From assembly GCA_017848205.1 (NCBI GenBank), contig JAGDDO010000147.1:1-7223 (forward strand): DNA of 7,223 bases. The letters are read 5' to 3'. This DNA is from Oscillospiraceae bacterium (GTDB lineage Bacteria; Bacillota_A; Clostridia; Oscillospirales; Ruminococcaceae). The notes under the pieces are model-generated. The model was not told where the DNA came from and did not search any database. It worked only from the letters and a program-made list of their open reading frames with translations. The position numbers and the translations under genes are program-made. Below, piece by piece: positions 1 through 4,388 of this stretch (within the stretch, counting starts at the first letter, position 1; every line of letters begins with the position of its first letter).

Positions 1-351
1 CCAGTGAGGACAGTGCTGACATCTTTCAGGAATAACTTTTACAGTCTTGTCAGGTTCACCGGTTAATTCAAGTCCGTGTCCCTGATGTCCTTCCTGACCA
101 CCCTGATTTTTGTCTGTTTTTCCTCTGAGGCTTCTGTTTTTTCTCTTTAAGCCGTCACTCGAAGGTGGCTTGGAACTGTTGCTTGAATTCTTATTTTTCT
201 GCTCAGTGAGTTCTACAATTTTCTTAGTAAGTTCATCTACCTTAACTGTGAGTTCTGCTACGGTTTCGGTAAGCTCTTTGTTCTGAGCCATAAGCTTTTC
301 ATTCTGATCCATTAGATATTTGATGAATTCACTCTGATCATTTAATGGCAT
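1..351 (-). CDS. IS66-family transposase (TnpC), N-terminal part, cut by window edge
   Basis: This is the first 117 codons of a left-running gene that continues past position 1. Seen in the translation: leucines at residues 13, 20, 27, 34, 41 and 48, a regular six-heptad leucine zipper; a basic Ser/Asn/Pro stretch at about 55-67 containing NSSKPPSSDG; a Gly/His-rich GGQEGHQGH segment at about 84-92; and a Cys-x2-Cys pair at 111 and 114 that starts a zinc-finger-like motif. This order is the known N-terminal architecture of IS66 transposases, where the zipper and zinc finger precede the DDE catalytic domain, which lies outside the window. The ATG at 349-351 has a good ribosome site (AAGGAAGGTGA, 357-367). 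No tnpA or tnpB gene lies between this start and the probable element end, which fits the single-gene branch of the family (ISBst12-like). Whether the gene is intact cannot be judged. Confidence 0.93.
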   Translation of the reverse strand, partial: MPLNDQSEFIKYLMDQNEKLMAQNKELTETVAELTVKVDELTKKIVELTEQKNKNSSNSSKPPSSDGLKRKNRSLRGKTDKNQGGQEGHQGHGLELTGEPDKTVKVIPERCQHCPHW

Positions 352-386
352 CCAAGTCACCTTCCTTTGTAGTTTTCTATACTTAT

Positions 387-392
387 ATTATA
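387..392 (-). promoter_or_regulatory. Possible -10 box of transposase promoter
   Basis: A perfect TATAAT on the minus strand lies 36 bases before the transposase ATG. The hexamer 17 bases further upstream (TAGAAG at 410-415) is a poor -35, so this would be a weak promoter, as is common for insertion sequences. Confidence 0.35.
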
Positions 393-597
393 CTACTAAG
401 AAGGTGCGACTTCTATTAGTCGAATGCACAAGATATTCTCAACGACGTTCTGCGTAAAACTCGACCGTCGTGTTGAAAACTTACTGTTTTTATTTTTAAG
501 AATTATGAGAGACTTGAACAGTTACCATTCTTTAAAATTATACCACATTCTGATCAACAAAAACAAGTATTCAAAAACAGTCATAAGCTGAAACGTG

Positions 598-615
598 ATG
601 CCATTGTGGCGGCAT
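598..615. terminator. Weak hairpin at the 3' end of the anti-sigma gene
   Basis: ATGCC (598-602) pairs with GGCAT (611-615), and a competing pairing GCC/GGC lies inside it. The hairpin is immediately past the anti-sigma stop codon. In the direction of that gene it has no uridine run close behind it. On the plus strand it is followed by TTTTATTTT, which would better stop a right-running transcript. It may be a weak terminator for the sigma operon, but the support is thin. Confidence 0.25.
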
Positions 616-616
616 T

Positions 617-1456
617 TTATTTTGCTGCACTCATCATTTTCTTACGATAAGGATTATTTTCATTTGCATCAAATCCTTCAAGCTGATATTTTTCCGGCAT
701 ATAATCGTCAATATCCACATCGAGAAAATAATTGCAGAACATAACAGCAGAATAAGTAACGGTATTGTCCTCATTTTCAGGTTTCAGAGCATATACAAAT
801 CCATAATACTCATCGGCATCCACAGCGATCAGGTCATATCCCGGCGGTTCTCCTGTAACATCATAGATACCTTCATACTTCTCGTTTCCGATATCCGACA
901 AACGCTTAAGTTCTGTTTGATAGTCCTCATCACTGTATTTCACTGTAAGATACGTAATTATCTGAGGATCCCACGGATTATAGTTTACATACTGAAAATC
1001 CATTACTGTCATCTCATCATTTATTTTCTCGGGGAAAATTCTTCTGTTGGATTCGTTCAGAAAATACTGTCCGTCTTTTTCTTTATCAAGGCAGTAACTG
1101 TATTTTGAAATATCTGTGCACACCGACGGCTTCTTTATCACCACATCATATATCACCCCTCCGAATGCCATCAAAGTGATTAAAAACGGCAGAAGACCGA
1201 TTATTATTCCGGCAGTGATAAGTATACACAGATTTTTCTTCTGTTTTTTTCTGACATTTATAAGAGATCTCACCTGCGCCGATTCATAATCTTCCGCCTC
1301 ATTTACTGCTTCATCATTCCGCATAGAATCCGTTAATGAAGCACACTCCGGACATTCTTTTATATGATCCTCAACGATTTTTCTGCTCTCATCACTGCAG
1401 ACTTCATCAATATAAAGCGGAAGCAGATCTCTTATCATTTCACATTTATACTTCAT
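617..1456 (-). CDS. Membrane-anchored zinc-binding anti-sigma factor (zf-HC2 type)
   Basis: A 279-residue protein expected to hold the neighbouring ECF sigma factor inactive at the membrane. The cytoplasmic N-terminus (1-75) carries Cys5 and the His31-x3-Cys35-x2-Cys38 cluster, the signature of zinc-binding anti-sigma (zf-HC2/ZAS) domains. A single hydrophobic segment at about 76-103, preceded by a basic stretch (RKKQKK), is the membrane anchor. The remaining 175 residues would be outside the cell; they are acidic, rich in Asp, Glu, Tyr and Asn, and I recognise no named domain, so the signal sensed is unknown. The ATG overlaps the sigma gene by 11 bases and has its own site (GAAGG, spacing 8), typical of translational coupling that keeps the two proteins balanced. 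The function of the N-terminal domain and anchor is secure; the sensor role of the C-terminal part is inferred. Confidence 0.9.
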   Translation of the reverse strand: MKYKCEMIRDLLPLYIDEVCSDESRKIVEDHIKECPECASLTDSMRNDEAVNEAEDYESAQVRSLINVRKKQKKNLCILITAGIIIGLLPFLITLMAFGGVIYDVVIKKPSVCTDISKYSYCLDKEKDGQYFLNESNRRIFPEKINDEMTVMDFQYVNYNPWDPQIITYLTVKYSDEDYQTELKRLSDIGNEKYEGIYDVTGEPPGYDLIAVDADEYYGFVYALKPENEDNTVTYSAVMFCNYFLDVDIDDYMPEKYQLEGFDANENNPYRKKMMSAAK

Positions 1457-1937
1457 CTTTGTAACCTTCTTTCAGCATCAGTCTTGCTCTGTAGTATGTG
1501 ACTCTGGCCCAGCTTTCAGTCTTTTTATGAATATTTCCTATCTCCTTAAAAGAAAGATTCCCGAATGTTCTCATCCAGAAAACTTCACGGTACGGATCAG
1601 AAAGATCATGCAGAGCCCTGTGAACATCAAGTGCAGTTTCTTTTTCTGCAAATTCCGATTCTATGTCACCGGTACATGCTGTTTTTTCATCCAGCTCTGC
1701 AGCTTCCGGTTTTTTCGTTTTGCAGTAATTAAAATATGTATTTTTAGCTATCTGACATATCCATGTTTTCAGGCTGCATTCACCGCGGAAAGTATCTATC
1801 TTTTTCAGAACGCGAAAAAATGATTCCTGTGTTATTTCTTCTGCCGTATCAGGACTACCGCAAAGTTCAAGTACATAAAAATAAACCTGACTGAAATAGT
1901 TACGGTATATATCATCGAAATTTTCTATAAGAATCAT
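1446..1937 (-). CDS. ECF (extracytoplasmic function) RNA polymerase sigma factor
   Basis: A 163-residue group IV sigma-70 factor with only regions 2 and 4, the usual ECF size. Region 2 spans about 8-73 and shows the core-binding and -10-recognition pattern (AEEITQESFFRVLKKI at 32-47, then FRGECSLKTWICQIAKN at 50-66). Region 4 spans about 109-157, with a helix-turn-helix at 128-150 (LSFKEIG then SWARVTYYRAR) that reads the -35 element. The next gene, overlapping by 11 bases, encodes the zinc-binding anti-sigma factor, so this is a classic sigma/anti-sigma operon answering an envelope signal. The ATG at 1935-1937 is the only conventional start: an in-frame stop lies eight codons upstream and no ATG, GTG or TTG lies between. 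Its GAGGAG ribosome site abuts the ATG, which is unusual. An ECF-like promoter lies 50 bases upstream, so autoregulation is likely. The regulon and stimulus are not evident. Confidence 0.93.
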   Translation of the reverse strand: MILIENFDDIYRNYFSQVYFYVLELCGSPDTAEEITQESFFRVLKKIDTFRGECSLKTWICQIAKNTYFNYCKTKKPEAAELDEKTACTGDIESEFAEKETALDVHRALHDLSDPYREVFWMRTFGNLSFKEIGNIHKKTESWARVTYYRARLMLKEGYKDEV

Positions 1938-1944
1938 CTCCTCT
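1938..1944 (-). promoter_or_regulatory. Ribosome site flush against the sigma-factor start codon
   Basis: On the minus strand AGAGGAG is followed directly by ATG with no spacer, against the usual 5-9 bases. The run AGGAGATGAT itself resembles the anti-SD-complementary sequence AGGAGGTGAT, so the start codon may be partly hidden in the ribosome-binding helix. Low translation efficiency is the inference. The alternative is a non-standard start a few codons in (the codon-2 ATT or codon-4 ATA). Confidence 0.5.
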
Positions 1945-1986
1945 GCTTTACTGTCGGGCTATCTGTAATTATTACCTGATATTATT

Positions 1987-2013
1987 TAGACAACTGAAAT
2001 CAAAAAACGTTAC
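1987..2013 (-). promoter_or_regulatory. Candidate ECF-type promoter for the sigma/anti-sigma operon
   Basis: On the minus strand GTAAC (2009-2013) followed by a T-run is separated by 17 bases from GTCTA (1987-1991). This matches the general ECF promoter form, an AAC-containing -35 followed by T's and a GTC/CGTC-like -10 at 16-17 bases. It lies 50 bases before the sigma ATG, the expected place for an autoregulated ECF promoter. Recognition by this particular sigma factor is inferred. Confidence 0.6.
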
Positions 2014-2070
2014 AGATATCTTTCATTTTTTTATTCTCTGCCTTACTGCATAATTTATCCATAAACGGTG

Positions 2071-2098
2071 AACCGGACGACGTAATCGCCGTCCGGTT
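2071..2098. other. Perfect hairpin 1 in the sigma-operon leader
   Basis: AACCGGACG (2071-2079) pairs perfectly with CGTCCGGTT (2090-2098). After one A/C mismatch, CG/CG (2081-2082 with 2087-2088) closes a TAAT tetraloop. The stem is G+C-rich and stable in RNA of either strand. No T-run follows on either strand, so it is not a standard terminator by itself. On the minus strand it would lie in the leader of transcripts started at 2152-2180. Confidence 0.7.
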
Positions 2099-2105
2099 GT
2101 CTGAT

Positions 2106-2127
2106 AAACCATGCTTACGCATGGTTT
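2106..2127. other. Perfect hairpin 2, palindrome of CATGGTTT half-sites
   Basis: AAACCATGC (2106-2114) pairs perfectly with GCATGGTTT (2119-2127) around the loop TTAC. On the plus strand it is followed by TTTCTTTGTGACTTTTT, a broken T-run that could make it a terminator for a right-running transcript, but no right-running gene precedes it. On the minus strand it would sit about 18 bases after the predicted start of the sigma-A transcript. It may act as RNA structure or, as a DNA palindrome, as an operator. Confidence 0.6.
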
Positions 2128-2151
2128 CTTTGTGACTTTTTATATACTCAT

Positions 2152-2180
2152 ATTATACCATATTACATGGTTTCATTCAA
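2152..2180 (-). promoter_or_regulatory. Left-firing sigma-A-like promoter, distal promoter of the sigma operon
   Basis: On the minus strand TTGAAT (2175-2180), a 17-base spacer and TATAAT (2152-2157) form a near-consensus housekeeping promoter, with an extended -10 (TGGTATAAT). Transcription would start near 2145 and run through both hairpins into the sigma gene, giving a leader of about 208 bases. The spacer contains GAAACCATG, also present in hairpin 2. Confidence 0.6.
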
Positions 2181-2218
2181 CATATTTAAAATCCAAATCA
2201 AATTCAGCAACAATTAAT

Positions 2219-2247
2219 TTGACAAGCAATCAGAAAAATGGTAAAAT
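2219..2247 (+). promoter_or_regulatory. Sigma-A promoter of the lipoprotein gene
   Basis: A perfect TTGACA (2219-2224), a 17-base spacer and TAAAAT (2242-2247) give a strong housekeeping promoter. The start near 2254 leaves a leader of about 67 bases containing a weak A+T-rich hairpin (TATGCT 2261-2266 with AGCATA 2275-2280). The sequence has no ECF-type motif, so the lipoprotein is probably not driven by the neighbouring sigma factor from this site. Confidence 0.75.
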
Positions 2248-2320
2248 GTTTTGCAAACCTTATGCTTTAAACACAGCATATATTATGAACACACATGAAT
2301 AATAAACGGAGAGGTATTAA

Positions 2321-3133
2321 ATGAATAAAAAGACACTTGCATGCCTTATGGCTTTGATTATTACAGTTTGTCTTGCCGGATGTTCGGCTGAACAGAAAAG
2401 CGGTAATGAGGCCGCAGAAAAAACAGAAGAAACTACTGCAGTTTCAGAAACGACTGAGGAATCAGTAACAGAAGCACCGGAATTAGAAACTACTGTTCCG
2501 GAAACCACAGTAACCACTTCAGAAGAAACAACCACACCGGATATAACTGAAATAACTGTTACACTTGAAGATAAATCCGGGTTAATGAGCGGTGTGGCTG
2601 AGACTATGGCTCCAGTATCTGATGGAAACGGAGTAAAATTCACGGTCATACAGGAAGACGGAAACGTAGTGGAAGTAACCGATTCAGAAGAAACACTGAA
2701 AATGCTTGAATTACTTGGCGAACGAGTAAGAGTCGGTGAAGAAAACTTTGGGTTTATTGATATTCCCGTAGACTGGGATTATAAATCAAAATACGAATTA
2801 AACGGAACTGAGTATCTCAGATTCGGTAGTCATGATGAAACACAGATGTTTACAATGAACAAATGCCCTGACGAATCGGCAATGGATATGGCAAATCAAG
2901 TATATGATTCTGTTGAAGCCGCAAAAGAATTAGGTTTTGAGATAGTAGAAAGCAAAACAACCTGGATGATGGGTAAAAAAGCGTACCGCATCGATTACAC
3001 TACAGGTAAGGGTAACCCGCTAAGGGCTGCATATGTCATTGAAACAGGTGAAAACGAATGCTACCTACTTCAGGTAATGTATACTGACCCAGCTGTTTTC
3101 AAACTTGTCAGCACCTACGATACAGATAAATAA
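2321..3133 (+). CDS. Secreted lipoprotein with Thr/Glu-rich linker, function unknown
   Basis: A 270-residue predicted lipoprotein. A short basic N-terminus (MNKKT) and hydrophobic core end in the lipobox LAGC with Cys21, so signal peptidase II cleavage and lipid anchoring on the outer face of the membrane are expected. Residues of about 24-75 are a low-complexity linker of Thr, Glu, Ser, Val and Pro, probably an extended spacer through the cell wall. The rest is a globular part; from about residue 140 (FGFIDIPVDWDY) to 265 the pattern of an aromatic-rich opening, alternating strands and one amphipathic helix recalls small PsbP/DcrB-like domains, but this is only a resemblance. The ATG has GGAGAGG at 2308-2314, spacing 6. 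The gene stands alone, with its own promoter and a strong terminator, divergent from the sigma operon; no substrate or partner is evident. Confidence 0.85.
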   Translation: MNKKTLACLMALIITVCLAGCSAEQKSGNEAAEKTEETTAVSETTEESVTEAPELETTVPETTVTTSEETTTPDITEITVTLEDKSGLMSGVAETMAPVSDGNGVKFTVIQEDGNVVEVTDSEETLKMLELLGERVRVGEENFGFIDIPVDWDYKSKYELNGTEYLRFGSHDETQMFTMNKCPDESAMDMANQVYDSVEAAKELGFEIVESKTTWMMGKKAYRIDYTTGKGNPLRAAYVIETGENECYLLQVMYTDPAVFKLVSTYDTDK

Positions 3134-3178
3134 TCACGAATACACTGAGTATAATGTATTCATGTCGGTAATATCTTT

Positions 3179-3207
3179 AACCCGGGCGAATTTCCGCCCG
3201 GTTTTTT
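3179..3207 (+). terminator. Rho-independent terminator of the lipoprotein gene
   Basis: CCGGGCG (3182-3188) pairs with CGCCCGG (3195-3201) around a six-base loop and is followed at once by six T's. It lies about 45 bases after the lipoprotein stop codon and separates that gene from the LysR gene. Confidence 0.92.
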
Positions 3208-3260
3208 ATTATACTTTGAAACTGCTGAAACAAAAAAAGATACGTCATTGCACAAGACTT

Positions 3261-3280
3261 CATCAACATTTATCAACATT
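3261..3280. repeat. Two tandem ATCAACATT copies upstream of the LysR promoter
   Basis: CATCAACATT (3261-3270) is followed directly by TATCAACATT (3271-3280), a 10-base period that puts both copies on the same face of the helix. They lie about 60-80 bases before the predicted LysR start, where LysR-type proteins or other factors often bind. Binding is inferred only. Confidence 0.35.
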
Positions 3281-3304
3281 CATTTATTTTGTGACAATTA
3301 TTGA

Positions 3305-3333
3305 TTGAAAAACTGCCGCATATATGTTATAAT
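3305..3333 (+). promoter_or_regulatory. Sigma-A promoter of the LysR gene
   Basis: TTGAAA (3305-3310), a 17-base spacer and a perfect TATAAT (3328-3333) give a near-consensus promoter with a start near 3340 and a leader of about 18 bases. Because it lies inside the longer open frame from 3301, it supports the ATG at 3358 as the real start. Confidence 0.8.
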
Positions 3334-3357
3334 ATAAATTTGCAAGGGAGGAATGAT

Positions 3358-4272
3358 ATGACCCTACAACAGCTTAAATATGTTATAACTATCGCCGAAA
3401 CTGGTTCAATCACAACAGCGGCACAGCGGCTTTTTATTGCACAGCCGAGTCTGTCAAAATCGGTTGCGGAACTTGAAAAGGAAATGGGAATAACGATATT
3501 CAACAGAAGCAACAGAGGTGTGTATCTTTCGGAAGACGGTACGAAATTTCTTTCGTATGCGAGACAGATCATCGAACAGACTGAGCTTCTTGAAAGTGAA
3601 TACAAATCTTCTCCCCCGCCTAACAGAGCATTTGCAGTATCTTCACAGCACTATGCATTTGTGGTAAACGCCTTTGTGGCGCTGGTACGTGAATACGGAC
3701 AGGATAAATATGAATTTTCGCTTCGTGAACTTAAGACGGCTGAGATCATAGAAGATGTACGCACTCACAGAAGCGACATAGGTGTTCTTTATCTGAGCAA
3801 CTTCAACCGTGAAGTGATAAATCATATTTTACAGACCGAGGAACTTAAGTTCGAACCGCTCTTCAAGGCAAAGCCTCATGTGTTTGTAAGCAGGAACAAT
3901 CCTCTTGTCGGCCGTGAATTCGTTACACTGGACGATATAAAGGACTTTCCGCGTCTGACATATGACCAGGGTGTAAAAAACTCGTTCTACTTTGCCGAAG
4001 AACTTCACATTACTGCCGAGAGTCCGAAAAACATAGTGGTTTCAGACCGTGCAACGCTGTTCAATCTGCTTATCGGTCTTGACGGATATACCATTTCATC
4101 AGGTGTCCTGAGCTCCGACCTTAACGGGGACAACATAGTATCGATTCCTCTTAAAAGCGACGAATACATGGAAATAGGTTATATTACAACTACTGACAGG
4201 CCGGTAAATGCGATAACTGAACGATATCTCGAACACCTGAAGGAATATATTGCAGGGTATTCTCTGACATAG
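3358..4272 (+). CDS. LysR-type transcriptional regulator, candidate regulator of metE-metF
   Basis: A 304-residue protein, the usual LysR family length. Residues 1-60 form the winged helix-turn-helix (MTLQQLKYVITIAETGSIT, then AAQRLF at 21-26 and QPSLSKSVAELE at 29-40, then FNRSNRGVYLS at 48-58), followed by a linker helix to about 85. Residues of about 90-300 form the periplasmic-binding-protein-like effector domain that would bind a small co-inducer. The chosen ATG has AAGGGAGG at 3344-3351, spacing 6; the frame is open back to a TTG at 3301, but that would place the promoter inside the gene. It is encoded just before metE in the same direction, with its own promoter. MetR, a LysR protein in proteobacteria, controls metE, so methionine control is plausible, but orthology is not shown and the effector is unknown. 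Confidence 0.92.
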   Translation: MTLQQLKYVITIAETGSITTAAQRLFIAQPSLSKSVAELEKEMGITIFNRSNRGVYLSEDGTKFLSYARQIIEQTELLESEYKSSPPPNRAFAVSSQHYAFVVNAFVALVREYGQDKYEFSLRELKTAEIIEDVRTHRSDIGVLYLSNFNREVINHILQTEELKFEPLFKAKPHVFVSRNNPLVGREFVTLDDIKDFPRLTYDQGVKNSFYFAEELHITAESPKNIVVSDRATLFNLLIGLDGYTISSGVLSSDLNGDNIVSIPLKSDEYMEIGYITTTDRPVNAITERYLEHLKEYIAGYSLT

Positions 4273-4300
4273 CTTTTAGCTATGGCACTCCATGATTTTT
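4268..4300 (+). terminator. Hairpin overlapping the LysR stop codon, possible terminator
   Basis: CATAGCT (4268-4274) and AGCTATG (4278-4284) form a perfect 7-bp stem with a TTT loop that includes the stop codon. A competing weaker stem, ATGG (4282-4285) with CCAT (4290-4293), leads into GATTTTT (4294-4300). One or the other may end the LysR transcript. The long gap between the stronger stem and the T-run makes it a modest terminator, so some read-through into metE is possible. Confidence 0.45.
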
Positions 4301-4305
4301 ATATA

Positions 4306-4335
4306 TTAACACATTCCCGAGTAATATGATATAAT
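4306..4335 (+). promoter_or_regulatory. Promoter of the metE-metF operon
   Basis: TTAACA (4306-4311), an 18-base spacer and a perfect TATAAT (4330-4335) give a good housekeeping-type promoter with a start near 4342. This leaves a leader of only about 47 bases, too short for a SAM, cobalamin or T-box leader. Confidence 0.7.
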
Positions 4336-4368
4336 TAGTACATTGAAAGAAATGATAACATATCATAT
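4324..4368. promoter_or_regulatory. Candidate operator with TGATA half-sites at the metE promoter
   Basis: ATATGATAT (4324-4332) overlaps the -10 box, and its exact inverse ATATCATAT lies at 4360-4368. Between them ATGATA (4352-4357) pairs with TATCAT (4361-4366) in a 15-base dyad. The span TGATAACATATCA (4353-4365) has the T-N11-A form typical of LysR-type sites. A position over and just after the -10 box suggests repression, or an activator's downstream site. Binding by the adjacent LysR protein is inferred; A+T-rich DNA makes chance dyads common. Confidence 0.4.
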
Positions 4369-4388
4369 AGATACGGAGGAAATTTGTT

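Larger units (their letters stand above)
1..484 (-). mobile_element. IS66-family insertion sequence, partial, one end visible
   Basis: The transposase start plus about 130 bases of upstream DNA form one end of an IS66-like element; the other end is outside the window. The boundary at 484 is inferred. Read on the minus strand from there, the DNA begins GTAAGTTTTCAACACGACGG, and IS66 ends are known typically to start with GTAA. Just inside is an imperfect inverted pair, ACGACG (442-447) and CGTCGT (466-471), that could be a subterminal transposase site. If the boundary is right, the usual 8-bp target duplication would be TGTTTTTA at 485-492. The element sits about 130 bases beyond the 3' end of the anti-sigma gene and interrupts no recognisable gene on this side. 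Confidence 0.55.
1938..2320. other. Divergent control region between sigma operon and lipoprotein gene
   Basis: This 383-base gap has no credible gene. A short right-running open frame at 2111-2302 has no ribosome site and an unremarkable composition. The gap holds, from left to right, the ECF-like promoter (1987-2013), two perfect hairpins (2071-2098 and 2106-2127), a left-firing sigma-A-like promoter (2152-2180), and a right-firing sigma-A promoter (2219-2247) with a leader of about 65 bases for the lipoprotein. The two sigma-A -35 boxes are 38 bases apart. Confidence 0.75.

Noticed and set aside
407..422. CGACT/AGTCG inverted repeat near the IS66 end
   Set aside because: A five-base stem of this kind is expected by chance; it was not needed to explain the element.
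2111..2302. 63-codon right-running open frame in the divergent region
   Set aside because: It has no ribosome site, starts inside hairpin 2 and overlaps both sigma-A promoters; its composition is that of random A+T-rich DNA.
2317..2649. 110-codon minus-strand frame rich in Val and Ser
   Set aside because: It is the mirror of the Thr/Glu-rich linker of the lipoprotein gene, a known artefact of low-complexity coding DNA.
3138..3161. GAATAC/GTATTC inverted repeat after the lipoprotein gene
   Set aside because: The six-base A+T-rich arms with a 12-base loop are weak, and the strong terminator just downstream explains the region.
3301..3357. TTG start for the LysR gene 19 codons upstream
   Set aside because: This stretch contains the LysR promoter, and the ATG at 3358 has a strong, well-spaced ribosome site and begins exactly at the family's usual N-terminus.
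4273..4388. SAM, cobalamin or T-box leader before metE
   Set aside because: The space between LysR and metE is 116 bases, with the promoter in its middle; none of these structures can fit and no conserved box is visible.
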